Origin: Luscinia megarhynchos
Taxonomy: Eukaryota; Chordata; Aves; Passeriformes; Turdidae
NCBI GenBank assembly: GCA_034336665.1
Contig: CM067566.1
Location: forward strand, 21,248,330 to 21,312,329
Reading direction: 5' to 3'
DNA: 64,000 nucleotides
The number at the start of each line of letters is the position of its first letter. The first letter of the stretch is position 1. Under the pieces are notes generated by a model. That model was not told where the DNA came from and searched no databases. It saw only the letters and a list, made by a program, of their open reading frames with translations. Of this stretch, positions 23,181 through 35,450 are shown in pieces. The position numbers were made by a program, and so were the translations under genes.

Positions 23181-24235
23181 ATGGATCCAATACCTGCCTT
23201 AATGAATGCTTCCTATATATAAACTATATAATTAGATTGGAGAAATTTTTTTAAAGACAATTCCAACAATTTTTGTAATTCTTGTCAATAAAACAAGAAG
23301 GATTAGATTCTTTTAAATTATCTTAAATTCAAAATGGAGCCACTTACTCTTGTTTACCAATTGGGTTAACATGTTAACAGTGCACTTTACACAGAGAGAA
23401 GAGAAGAGATAGTTTTCAACCTTTAAGAAAGATCTAACATTAGGGAAACACTAAAGATTGGGAAAAGTGGCATGGCAAAATTGTAAAGTAGCACATAATA
23501 ATTTTTAGTCTTCACAATGAGAAATTCCAACCAGTGATTCTAAGAATTGGTAACTGAATAGTGAGGTGACAGATTTAATTTAATGTAGACAACAGAACTG
23601 CAAAACACATTTGGAAGATTTTGCACTTCAGAACATGTCTTCCTGAAGTTATACCATTCAGGACAAAAAGTCCCTACAGAGACTGTTAACAAAAACTTTA
23701 AAAAAATACACTGAAACTACATTAGCTGTTTAAATTATCGAAATTTAAATACTGAAAATATTAAGCTAAACATGAAAAACATTATGTTATCAAGTTTTTT
23801 GTTTATCTTTCTTAAATTCACATACACGTGTGTACTGATAGCCACCAAATGAAAAAAAAAACCTAATAAACCACAGAAATATGTAATTTGGGGGGACAGG
23901 CAAGAAAATTATTACAAACATGGAATACCAGAAGCTCTAAAACACAGAGCAGAAACAAACATAGCACTTGTTAAGTTTGTATTATTATAATAAATAACTA
24001 ATAAATATTTTGAGGAATTTGAACAGACAATCCTGTTTACCTTTTTTCCTCTAATGAATATAGGCAGCAAATTTTGCAAGATATCAATTTTCAGTGATGA
24101 AAATAAGTAATCTTTTAGACAAAAAGCTATGTTGTGAACACTGTTGCGACAAGGGATCAGGAAGATGAGCTGCTCAGTATGATGGTCAGAAAGAAAAGCT
24201 AATAGAGAGGACTGTCACTTTTTAGAAGGGCATGT
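23181..24235. other. AT-rich non-coding stretch, nothing recognised
   Basis: No gene or repeat family is seen. Short A runs occur. Confidence 0.55.
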
Positions 24236-24493
24236 AAGGGGGAATGATTTTAATTTGAAAGAGAAGGTTTAGATTAGATGTGAGGAAAGGATTCTTTACT
24301 TTTAGGGTGAAGAGGCACTGGCATAGGTTGCTCAAAATGTTGCATATGTCCCGTCCCTCAAAGTGTACAGGCCAGATTGGATGGAGCTATGAGCAACCTG
24401 GTTTAGTTAAAGGTGGCCCTGCCCAAAGAAGCACATTGGAACTTGATCTTTAATGTCCCTTCCAGCCTGGACCTTTCTGTGATTCTGTGATTC
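24236..24493 (+). mobile_element. CR1 LINE 3' end fragment
   Basis: Sense-strand CR1 3' UTR: gaaggtttagattagatgtg, gaggcactggcataggttgctc, ccagattggatggagc, then cccttccagcctggacc and the tail ctgtgattctgtgatt. The intact tail gives the true 3' terminus. The copy is 5'-truncated to about 260 bp. Confidence 0.9.
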
Positions 24494-24613
24494 CTTGACT
24501 GTGGAATGGCTGCATGAGTTCATAGTGAAAGCTGAGAAAGTGAAAGTGGTGAAAGCATTAGGACACAATTATAATAATACAGTAAACCAATGGCTCCACC
24601 TCTGTAATCACCA

Positions 24614-25201
24614 GCTGTATGAAGCTCCACAAGAGAAAGTGCTGGATTCTGCACGTGGGAGAGGGCAGCCCTGGGTGTAGTACAGACTGGGGAATGAGGT
24701 GCTAGAAAGCAGCACCACGGAAAGGGGTCTGGGGGTCCCAGTAGATGGCAAATTGAACATGAGCCAGCAGTGCCCTGGCAGCCAACCCTGCCCTGGGGCA
24801 TCAGGCACAGCATGGCCAGCAGGGCAAGGGAGGGGATTGTCCTGCTCTGCTCTCACTGGGGCAGCCTAGGCTTGAGTTCTGTGTGCAGTTTTGGGCAGCG
24901 CAATATAAGAAGGAAATAAAGATGTTAGAAAGTATCCAAAGGAGGGGAACAAAGATGGTGAAGGGCCTTGAGGGGAAGCTGTGTGAGGAGTGACTGAGGG
25001 CACTTGGCGTGCTCAGCCTGGAGGAGCTGATTGAGACTCATTGCAGTCTGCAGCTTCCTTGTGAGGGGAAGAGGAGGGGCAGATACTGATCTCCCCGCTG
25101 TGGTGACCAGTGACAGCACCCAAGGGAATGGCCTGAAGCTGTATTAGGGAAGATTTGGGTTGAATATTAGAAAAAGTTCCATCCATCTGAGGGTGGGTGG
25201 G
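24614..25201 (+). mobile_element. CR1 LINE fragment, left part (split by an LTR-like insertion)
   Basis: Sense-strand CR1 3' region: gctggattctgcacgtgg, cagactggggaatgaggtgc, gaacatgagccagcagtgcc, gtgtgcagttttgggcagc, aagatggtgaagggccttgag, gaggggaagaggaggggcag and ggttgaatattagaaaaag. It belongs to the same CR1 type as the copy at 43318-43930. It stops in ctgagggtgggtggg, where a 315 bp insertion begins, and resumes at 25517. Confidence 0.9.
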
Positions 25202-25516
25202 TATGATAAATAAAACAAAGAGTACAATGAAACTGATAAAGGGGCCTGATATCTTAGGCCTAATCAGATAGAAACTGTGGGAGAGACAGGCACAAATAAA
25301 TGTTCCCTGGGCAAGAAGTGACCAAGAAACATGTTATGAAACTTTGTGATAAGGTAATGTTACCCGGTGTTAACATCATGACATGATGTCATGAAGAATG
25401 TGTAACCAATGGGAAGTTGTTACCAAAAATGGAAACAAAATAAAATGCCTTGTGTACTCAATAAAATTGGCTTCTGATCACACCTTGGAGTGTTCCCCAT
25501 CTCTCCATTGCCGATA
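25202..25516 (+). mobile_element. Solo-LTR-like insertion with 6 bp target duplication
   Basis: A 315 bp block lies inside one CR1 copy and is flanked by GGTGGG at 25196-25201 and 25517-25522. This is the 6 bp target duplication typical of class II (ERV-K-like) retroviruses. The block contains polyadenylation-type AATAAA signals (in aaaataaaatgcc near 25438-25443 and in actcaataaaattgg near 25459-25464), followed by a U5-like end (gatcacaccttggagtg). It also has a perfect palindrome CATGACAT-G-ATGTCATG at 25377-25393. The ends read TATGAT...CCGATA, not the usual TG...CA, so they are either mutated or of a less common type. It carries no coding sequence. I interpret it as a solo LTR left by recombination between two LTRs. 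Which family it belongs to is not known to me. Confidence 0.7.
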
Positions 25517-25638
25517 GGTGGGCACTAGAACAGGCTCCCCAGAGAAATGCAGCACAAAGACTGACAGAGTTCAAGAAGTATTTGGGCAATGCTCTCGGGC
25601 ACATGGTGATCCTTGGGGATGGTGATGTGCAGAGGGAA
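25517..25638 (+). mobile_element. CR1 LINE fragment, right part (continuation of 24614-25201)
   Basis: After the duplicated GGTGGG the CR1 3' region resumes in frame with the left part: gcactagaacaggctcccc, gactgacagagttcaagaag, gcacatggtgatccttggg. It ends near 25638 without the ATTCTRTGATT tail, so the last 60-70 bp of the CR1 3' end are lost. Confidence 0.9.
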
Positions 25639-28600
25639 AGAGGGGTGGGGAGAAACAGAAGTAATGGTGCCTTCGCTACTCTTGGCCTTGGCAATAATGG
25701 CACATTCACATATTAATAAACCAGTATTAAACTACTGGATTTTCTCTCTGAGACAGAACTGTTTTAAACCTCTAACTCAGGAGTTTAAACAGGAAAACTG
25801 ATGAAGTAATACAATATATAGCACAAATTCTGAGAAGAATGAGCTGCACTTGGCTGGCATTTTTTCTTTCCTATCTGCTGAAGGAGGACAAAAATCCCAA
25901 ACCGAACAAAAAACATCACTTACTTTCCAGTAGCCTGTGAAATCATGTGAACACCAGGTCATCTTTCATTTCTTTCTTATTGTTTCAGAATACCTCTTTC
26001 CTGACCACTCCTCTCTGCCACCTGTTTTCCCTAAAAAAGATATTGGATTCTTCACTCTGTAGTAAAAGAACTGATATAAAAACTAGGTTAGGGGTACCTC
26101 GCACCCAGAGTCAAAAACAGGAGCTATTTCACCTCTACAAAAATCCACCTAAGCCTGGTCTAATGGCTTGTTGAAAAATAATGTCTCTTTCAAAATATTC
26201 CAGTGCATGAACAAAATTCTGACAAAGAAGATTTTATTACATTTGGGTCAAAAACATACAAAGGTTTGTTTTTTTGGGTTTTTTTGGTTTTTTTTAATAC
26301 TATCTGAAAAACAAACACAGATTTTTTTTAAGTGAAACCAGGATTTCCAGTAGATCCCTTCTGGATTCTGTAAGATTTATTGCAATATTCTTCCTGTCCA
26401 GATATTTTGTGTGCTTTATTCAACAGTATTCCATTAAACAAGAGGTGATTTCATCCAATTGTTGTTTGCAGAGCTCTGAAAGCTTTGAAACATTATCCCA
26501 AGCCTTGTGAACTCAGTTTAAGGTAGTAAGGTACACTTAAACAGCTGTGACAGCTGATTCATATTTTTAACCAACCTCTGCCAAAACAGTAGAAAATATG
26601 TATTAAAAAATATATGTGGCCAAAGTATTTAAGTGCTGTAGAACTATTGCATTTTATATAATTCAGCCTTTTTCTCCTGTAATCCAGGTAAATCTGTCTT
26701 CCCATCCTTCTATTCCAGTAATAACACTGTGATATATCATAATCCATTGGTTATACTTGCAAAATTAGAAAAGTGGTTTTAATCTTTTTTAACGAATTAT
26801 TTTGCTATTCCAATTAGACGTTAATTTCTCCATGCTCAAACATCATCTCTGTATGGATCTAGTTTAGCCAAGTCTTTTCTTTCCTATCTTATCAAGCTCT
26901 ACTTTCATTTAAATCATTAGTTATTATCCAGCAGTCAAAACCACTTTCATAATTGATTCAAAGCCCAGGGTTTCTTCATGTCCTACCTCCTCTTACATAT
27001 CCTGCCTTCCTAATAACTGGGAACAGGGGTGTCATATTACTTTTACGCACTGTAAACAAACAATAAATTGTTTTCATACATCTGGCAAAATAAAATTAAG
27101 CATTTGAATACTGACTGATGACTATAGAAAGCCTTAAATTGTGGGAAGTACATGACCTACAGTAGAATTTCACCGTATTATGTGCATGCATTTCAGAACT
27201 GGTAAAAAAAACCTCAAACCCACAACATTGCAGAGCTTCAAATTTGTTCAATATTTACATCAGGGGAAAGAAAATTCCAAATCTTCAGTCTAATTTTTCA
27301 TTTCCTCTAACCTCCATAAAATAAGAGTATGTTTTGTTACTTTATGTAATTTAATAACTATTTGTTGATGCTTCCATTTATTTAATTTCAACCCTAATTT
27401 TGCAATGAAGAACAAAAACTTCACCTAGTTAAAAGAACATCAAAATGTCTTAATGTTACACTAGAGAGATACTGAAGATAGACTCATTAAATGATGGGTC
27501 TTTATTTTTCCCCTTCAGCTGGTGAGCTAGTAGCTAAATGTCTGTCAGCTTCTGTTGTTAGGAAGAACAAAACATACAGTAAGTCTGCAGAGGGAATATT
27601 ATGATAGCTAGCTTATGCTATTTTGCCCTTGCTGCTTTTTTCATTGTCATCACTGCTGCATCTAAATGTCTAAACACTCTGCACGCCTTCTGCATCATAC
27701 TTTTGTCAAAGGCAAGGATCAAGTGTTATTCAATATAATTTTCTGTTATGACAGCAACCCCCAGTAACTAGACAATGACTGTTGGCATCCAATCAGCTTT
27801 AGATTCTCTTAAGTTACCATGTTTCCCCAGATTGCTAATGAGGATAGCACTGTGATTGTGACAAAGCCTTAGTTAAGTCATGATGTATGCCATCTCATTC
27901 TATCATAAAAGATTTAATAACCCATTATACACATGCAAAGTCAGCATCTGACATGTGCTTTGCACAGTTCTACTGACGCAAAGGTATGGCCCAGTGAGGG
28001 TTTAGTCGTGTTAAATTCATTATGTGGAAATATGTATGTGCTTAGATAGCTGCTGTGCCAATTTTGCAAACATCAGTACTGTACATATCTGTATGCTACT
28101 GCTCTCTGTCTGAATGTTCTACATTCTCCTGATAGGCACCATTTTAGAGCTCTTCTGATGTCTCAAGGGAACCATTCTCTGACTCACATTATTGGCAAAA
28201 TATCTTTTCTTTCACCACTCATACATGCTTTATTCTGAGTATCATTTTGCCTTTTGTATCAGCATCCTGGTAAGCATCCCCAGAAGGTCTGTTAGAGACA
28301 GATATTGTTTACCATATCATTTTTACCCCTTTGGAGTAATACCTCTAGAAAGCAACCCCTACAAAGCTGGTCAGATAATCTCACCAACATACAGCAGATA
28401 AAATCCAGGCTCCACCTCTTGGTGAATCCATTTGTGTGACTGGTAACACGTGTTAGATGTGGTCATTGTCCTCAATTGAATTAAGAAGAAGGTACAGGCA
28501 AGATCGAGGGCAAATGGCTTAGAAGGAAGACTTATAGGTGTTATTAACTGTGTGCAGGAAGGGCTGCTTCAGAAGGAGAAATTCAAATGAAAGGGTACTT

Positions 28601-28650
28601 TTGTGGTTGCATAAAAGAGCTCAGAAACTAGAAAAAATAAAAGATTATTA

Positions 28651-28664
28651 TGGAAAAAAAAAAA
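28651..28664. repeat. Poly(A) run
   Basis: About 14 consecutive A bases follow attattatgg and are followed by gaatgagag. No element body with a tail signature is recognisable upstream. Confidence 0.85.
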
Positions 28665-29955
28665 AAAGAATGAGAGAAAATAAGAGGAAGGCATACAAAA
28701 AAAAGATAAAGACATGAAAGTGAAGAAGTATGGTTTACCACAAAATTGACGTGGACTAATTTCAGTGTTGGAAGTTTTTATTTTTGTCCATTTGTCTTTA
28801 CAGTCATAGAAATTATCTCAGTAGTTTATTGTTAATTTCTTTAGCTTGCAGCTTTTTTAAAATAGTATCTGCAATTTACTGGTTCACAGACATAATAAAA
28901 TTTAGTTCTTCAATAATCCTACCAAATAAAATGCTCCAGTTTCCTATTTCAGTATCTCTATACCTGTAAAATAGGAATTCCCCTTTTTTTATTAGTATTT
29001 TTTCCTAGACAGGTTTTTTTTATCCAGTTATATAAACTGCCTCCTCCAAAAAAATCCATTATGAAGTAGGCAATTGGTTGTTATTAAAAAAAAATTTATA
29101 TCCATCTTCCTAACCAGTTTTTCACTGGTCTCTCCACAAATCTCTGGTGAGATTAATTTTGCATAGCTTGATTTAACAATTATTACATGTTTTGCTTGGA
29201 GTATAAATAAAATGTTATAATTCATAAAAGCTTAAGCTTTGTAGTAATTGATGAGTTATTGACCATTCCCACTTTTTGACTTTCCATTCCTCTCCAATTC
29301 TCTGAAAAATACGAAGGTGTCAAAGTTGTCCTAGTAAAAAAATCTGGTGTTCACCTGTTTGTCAAGTGGTAGCATGAAACTTTGAACTATATTTTAAAGA
29401 ATAAGCTTTTGTGAGTATTTTATCAGTGCAGCAATACAATATCACCTCATCTATATTACTGGAGTTAGCTATTGTTTGCAATTACTGTAAATTTGTCTTT
29501 GAAAAATTTAATTATTGTTGATCAGTAAAATGCAGTAAAGTCATGCAGGAGAGAAAATTTAATTCAGAAGTGAAAAATAAGAAATTCAGTAGAGGAAAAC
29601 TTGTCAGCATCATCTCTCCAGTCCGTTGAGATAATTACTATAAATTCTATAAATTGTTCTTATTAGAAGTATTTATTTCTATTGATAATATTTTTTCCTT
29701 AAATAATCTCTTTCAATATAAGATATCATCTGAACAAATAAAATGATGAAGAAATGCTTATTTTATTTTTCTTTAACTCAGTTTTGTTGCTTCTATTCCT
29801 CTGCTGAAGTTGAGAGCATCTCTATGTATCACTTTTCCCAATCCTATGCAGTAATTAAAAAAAACAAAACAAAACAAAACCAAAACATTTAGATGCAGAA
29901 ACAGAAACAGCCTTTTCATTAAGAATGGACTGTGTTTTCTTACATAGGAAAGCAC

Positions 29956-29984
29956 ATGGTTAGGATGTTTGACATCCTAACCAT
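29956..29984. repeat. Perfect inverted repeat (13 bp arms, 3 nt loop)
   Basis: ATGGTTAGGATGT at 29956-29968 is followed by the loop TTG and the exact reverse complement ACATCCTAACCAT at 29972-29984. A perfect 13 bp stem with a 3 nt loop is unlikely by chance at a given place. It stands alone, and no flanking element is recognised. Confidence 0.95.
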
Positions 29985-32900
29985 TCTTGTTTCTTCATCC
30001 CTCCCTCCTCTCTCCATGCCAGCTACTTGTGATCAGTTAGTTTGTAAATAGGTTATGAATAGCCTTTCCCTAACAGAGAACAATAAAGGAGAAGAAAAAT
30101 AAGCTGAAAAAATCTTTATTATGAATAAGGATTATGAATTCTAACTGACACAGGGTATCTGCCAAAATTACCTCAGATCTCAACAGAAATGTGAAAAAAA
30201 AGTGTGGATCAGAACGCTAATGAGTCATTTTTCCTCTAATAATAATGAGCACAGAAATGTTTTGTTCTGAGTTTTCCCTTCTGTTTATTTCTGTGTTGGC
30301 CCTAAGCATCTATCAGGACACCAAGTTATTTCACCATTCCTAAGGGAAAAATGATTCAAGAGGTGATTGATGGAGTTAATGGAATCTCACTTCTCCTCAG
30401 ATGCCTGAAAACAAGTTATCCTTAAAATTGATTTGCTGTTTCTTGTAGCCATAGATCACACACTGAAAGTATCATTGAAACAGAGTATTACATTAATTCT
30501 TAAACTGGTCAAAATATGAAATGGTAAATCCACCCAGATGCATGCAGAGGTTGTCATCACAGTTTAAATTCACTCTAATCTTGTAAGTGAAAAGAAAGGT
30601 ATTTAAGTCTGTCTAAAAACCTAGAAAGGCAAATTATGTCTTAATGGTGAGCTGAAAAATGGCTGTGTACCATTTACTTAGATCTTGTCTAGCTCAGTTA
30701 TGTCTGTGCCATACATTATTGCAGACAAGAGGTACATCCAGAGTGAGCAGCAGCTGCAGGAGAAATCAAATCTTGCTTGTTAGGGACAAAATTCGCTGGA
30801 TATCTATAGTGTAAGGAAGGAAGGAGGAGAGGCTGGGCTGGGAAACTGCTTGCAGAAGAAGAGCTGTAAATATTTTTGGAATATCTGATGATCCAGGGTT
30901 TTATTGAGCTCATAAAACAGCTTTAGATCCTTTATTATTTTAAGTCAGTCAAAAACATTCTATTAATATTTCCTGTTGAACTATTCTTCAGTGTTCCTAG
31001 TGTTTTCTATCTTTTGGAAGCTTGTTCTATTGCTATTGCCTGATTCCTTTCAGCTGCTTTATGATGTCTGCCTCTAAATTGCCCTGCATTTTGTTATTCC
31101 TCTTCCTCAAAGAGAAGATGACAAAAAAAAGAAATAGCACATGGCCATACTGAAGTGATGTCTAACATGTTTGCCTTGCTGGCCTTGAAAACTTGAGTTC
31201 GAATTTTTCTCATTATAATATCTATTTAAAAATAAATAAATTTATTAGAACTGTTACCTGCATTCTATCTGACAGTAATATCCTGTAATTAAATATTACA
31301 CTTCAAAGATTTTCTAAAGCAATATTATGACTTTACATTATGTCCTTCTTCCCTTAGTTTGTATCATTTATCTTTGGGAAGATGAGAGATATTCATGAAG
31401 CCTTTTAGCTTGTATCTAGTCCACCCAGTTCACAAAAGAGGGCTGGAAATTTAAGTAATCTGCAAATTTGAATAAAGAAATAATCAGAGACCGACTCAGA
31501 ATCACGGAGCTCTTATTTAGTAGGTGTCTATCACTCCCTGCTGAATAGATAACGATATCACACATGGCTATGACTTATCACATACTCTTATATTAGGTTC
31601 ATGGAGTTATTAGAACAAATCACAGTTTTTCTGACACATAAGCAAAAAAAAAAAAAATGGCATTACATATGCAGAATAAACTGTCTCATTAACTAACTAA
31701 TGAGGAATGAATTCTGCGTACCCCATGACAACTGTTCCTTTCTGCTTTCCATTTCCTGCACTTTCTGCTAGCCATTTTCATGAAGACCTCTTTCTGACTT
31801 GGAGTCTTCTTCCCAACGAGGGGACTACGCCCCAAGATTTCTGCTTCTAAAACAAAGAAAGTATTTTCTATGGTTCTGTGCATGCTTTGCTTAGCAGCTT
31901 TTAAAACTACATCCTAACCCTACTCTTTGTCTAATAAATGTAAAGTTATTTTCCTTTGCACCAGTATCAAAGTTTTGCCTAGTAGCAGCACTGTTCTGCA
32001 TCAAGCTGTTTCTCAGAAAATATTCAAACAAATGGAAGAACAGAAAACTAAGTTGTATAGGAAAAACTGCCTAACAAGAAGAGGAAACTAAGATTTATTG
32101 GCTGATGAATCTAAGGGGAGAAAAAAGAAAAAGAAATATAGTAGTTAGGGCATGACCAAGTTTCTTTGATATGTTTATGTCTGTGAAGGAGATGGGGAAA
32201 AATTAGTAAGAAATGTGATATTGGGGTTTTATGTTTGCTGTTTTTGGGGTTCTTTTTAATGTGATATATATCTGTATGAATTCAGTCATTTACCACGTGT
32301 CACACCAAGAATGTTGTTTAAACAAAATACTTCAACTGACTTTGATAAACATGTGAATTCTAAGGGACTGACTTCAAAGTATTCATAAAGCAGAATTGCC
32401 AAAGCCAGGATAGTTAGTCACTCATTGGGGGAAAAAAAAAGCTTGAATAAGACCCAGTTGGGACATAAATATCGAAGCTACTGAATCCTCAGTGGAAAAC
32501 TGTGTGTGTGAAATTGTTATGAATGCTATATCATGGCAGCAGGCATTTATCAATGATACTGCTTTTCATTTGGGAGTATGAAACTAGATGCTAATTTACC
32601 TCTAAATCCAGACAGGGAAAATTTCTCCTTAGTTAGCACAACCCATCAACTGAAAGAAGTTCTGCATAAAATTCTGCGAATGCTTTTCATAACCCTCCCC
32701 CACCTTATGAATTTATTGTGGACTTTTTCTTTTTTTTTTTTTTTCCTTCCCTCACCAGCTCCCCTTTCAGCTACCAGCAGCCACAGTAGCAGCACAGCTT
32801 GAAATGAAATCAACATCCAGAGGACCTCAGGATCAGAACAAAAGATATCATTGACATGTCAATTCTTCCATGTATAAACAGTGCCTTCTCCCACTTAGAT

Positions 32901-33451
32901 TTACAGGCTAGAAGTGATCACATTTTATTTCATTTTCAAGGAGGGCATTACTCAAGAAAGTAGAGCAATACAGGGACAGAACCTTTTCCCAGCTTTTTGA
33001 TTCTTCTTGTATAAATAGTGGTGTCATTCTTAGTAAAAAGATTCTTGGAATTTAATTCTTTCTATTCATTAGACTGAAGTACTGTCTCCTGTACCCTACA
33101 GGGAAGCCAATTCATTAGTAGAAACACAAGTTTGCCCTCTTTAACTGCACCTCCAGGCACCTTGCAAATAATTTATGAGGTAGTGAGAAGTTTGACAATC
33201 AAAAAAGAATGGAAATTCACAAGGCAGAGTCATAGGAAAAGAAATCTTAGTAAATGTACTTCTATTCTATTAGGGTTTAAAAATAATGTCCAAATTCCTC
33301 ATTCAACAATGAAGCAGCATGTTTTCAGTGATATTTGATGGTTTTCTGTAGTATGAAAAGTTTTGGCTTCACTCAGCCAAATTAATCTTTATCTTAACAC
33401 TTGATATCACAGTTAACAAGTATGATAACCCACAGATAACTTGGAAATATT

Positions 33452-33455
<4 letters not shown>

Positions 33456-33493
<38 letters not shown>
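33456..33493. repeat. Poly(T) run of 38 bases
   Basis: Uninterrupted T from 33456 to 33493, the longest homopolymer of the window. As the complement of a poly(A) tail it would belong to a minus-strand retrocopy, but no AATAAA precedes it on that strand and no body is recognised. Confidence 0.95.
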
Positions 33494-33494
<1 letters not shown>

Positions 33495-35429
33495 TATTCT
33501 GCGTTAGAAATCCAGAAGCATTTCTTAATACTTTGGTGAACAGAAACTTTAAATCCTTACTTGAGAGAACCACAATACTCAATTTTCAAAATTTTGAAAT
33601 ACCAAAAAGCCTAAGTGGAATACAAAACTCCTTAAAAATTAAAATAAGACGTCCAGCATACAGACCAGAAGTCTTTCTCTTTGTGCTGTAGCTGTTTAGA
33701 AATCACTTTCTGTAGTAACTGGAAGAAGGATTTAATATACATGTATGAGTAAGTTGTTCAGGAAATACCTTTCCATCAATTCAGATAGAAAAGACAGTTC
33801 TTCAGAAAAAGCTCAATTCCAGCTCAATAGCTGAAGATTTTTTTCCCCTGTGGATTTTTCTCTACATAGCATCACCATAAAGATCATCTCTTTCTCAATT
33901 ATTTCTCAAGTCCATCTCAGGCACAATTATAATAGCATTCCTCTGTGGGAAAAGACACCTATATGCTGCCCTCGAGAGCAACAGCAAAATTGTCAAAGTG
34001 TAGCCCCAAGTGAGATAATGACAATGGAAGGAAGGGAGATAATTCTTGTTGTTCAGACTTTTCTTCATGTTCTCACAAATTATTAGGAAATTAAACTTTG
34101 GAACAAACCTAAACATAGGTTATCAAGAAGACAGTATTGTCTCTCATGAATTTAATAAAGCATCTAAAGAAGATAAGAGAACCTTTACCTTCCTATAATT
34201 CTTATCAAGTCTTCAAAGAATATTAAATTATTTTATGAGGTGCTGTATGTAGATCATTGCACAAACCAAAACTTATTGTTTACAATCAGGAAGCACCAAC
34301 CACCTTATATTGCCAGTTAAAAATCTCTAGCCTCTTATTTTAAAAAAGTACAGCTGCATGTAGCAATTAAATCAGAGAACTCACAGATGTTATACGTGGA
34401 TATAAGAATGACAGAATTTTCATTCTGGTGAGTCAGTCTCTCTATGTTGGGAGAGAAAAATCTCACAAAAAATTCTTCAGGGAACAAGAACTATAGTCTG
34501 CTACATCCCTGTCACATTTCAACCTTAAACCAGAAAGAAGTTCTGACATGATGGCCTAGTGGTTTCCTGAGTCCAGTTGACCATCAGGGTGTGCAGAGAT
34601 AATTGCCACTTACAGTAAAATTTTTCAGTTTGTTGAAGGAAATGTAGCCAAATCAATTTTCAGCTACACTGAAAGTTAACTTTCATTCTTCTTTCCTTTC
34701 TTTATCATCTTTTACAATGTTTTCTTTTAGTTGATAAAAGAAAAGTTAAATCCAAACATCAATTATAATAATTTTCCTATTTCAAGTCAGGAGGACAGGA
34801 GCATATTTCACTGGCCATTGAGTACATCCATAAATGAAATATCTTCCTGCAGCAATCTCTGCAGGTCCACTTGACAGATTGAATGGATCAGAATGTTTCT
34901 TATCAGAGTTAATTTGGACGTTTCTGATTAGGAACAGAAACACCTACACTGTAATATTCAGTGAGATTAATATATTTTTATTTAGTGATTACTCATAAAT
35001 ATAAGTATGTTTTAATTAATGGTAAAATATGTAAGTGTATATCTAGAGAAAGAGAATCTTTCTTATAACTCTCTGCTTTGTTCTCTTTTTCTCTGATTAG
35101 GTTTTCATATTCTGTTATACTAAATTTGCATCAGCTTTTAAAAGTAATCGAGTATTTAGAAGCTGTGAGACTTAAATCAGCCCTGGGATTCCTGCGGATA
35201 CCAGGAGATTGGAAACAGCACATATTTTTTCTACTTTATATTACCCACTTTAAAAAAAAACATATTTCTTGAGCATAATGGATAGACTGCAATGATTTAC
35301 AAGGAAATAATTTCACTGAGGGACTTTGGGTTGGTAGTATCATATAACACAAGAGCAAAAGTCTGATTGGTTTATGATTTCACTGGGAAACTGAAAGGAA
35401 ATTAATTCTGTTTAACTCTACTTGTCAAC

Positions 35430-35450
35430 TCCTTTGTTGTTGTTGTTGTT
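35430..35450. repeat. (TTG)n microsatellite
   Basis: Six or so TTG units (ttgttgttgttgttg) in an otherwise AT-rich region. Confidence 0.85.

Noticed and set aside
31689..31883. Minus-strand frame of 64 codons with a basic central part
   Set aside because: It is short, matches no family I know and has no supporting signals.
33456..33493. T run read as the tail of a minus-strand processed pseudogene
   Set aside because: No AATAAA precedes it on the minus strand, no body resembling an mRNA follows and no target duplication is evident. Treated as a simple repeat.
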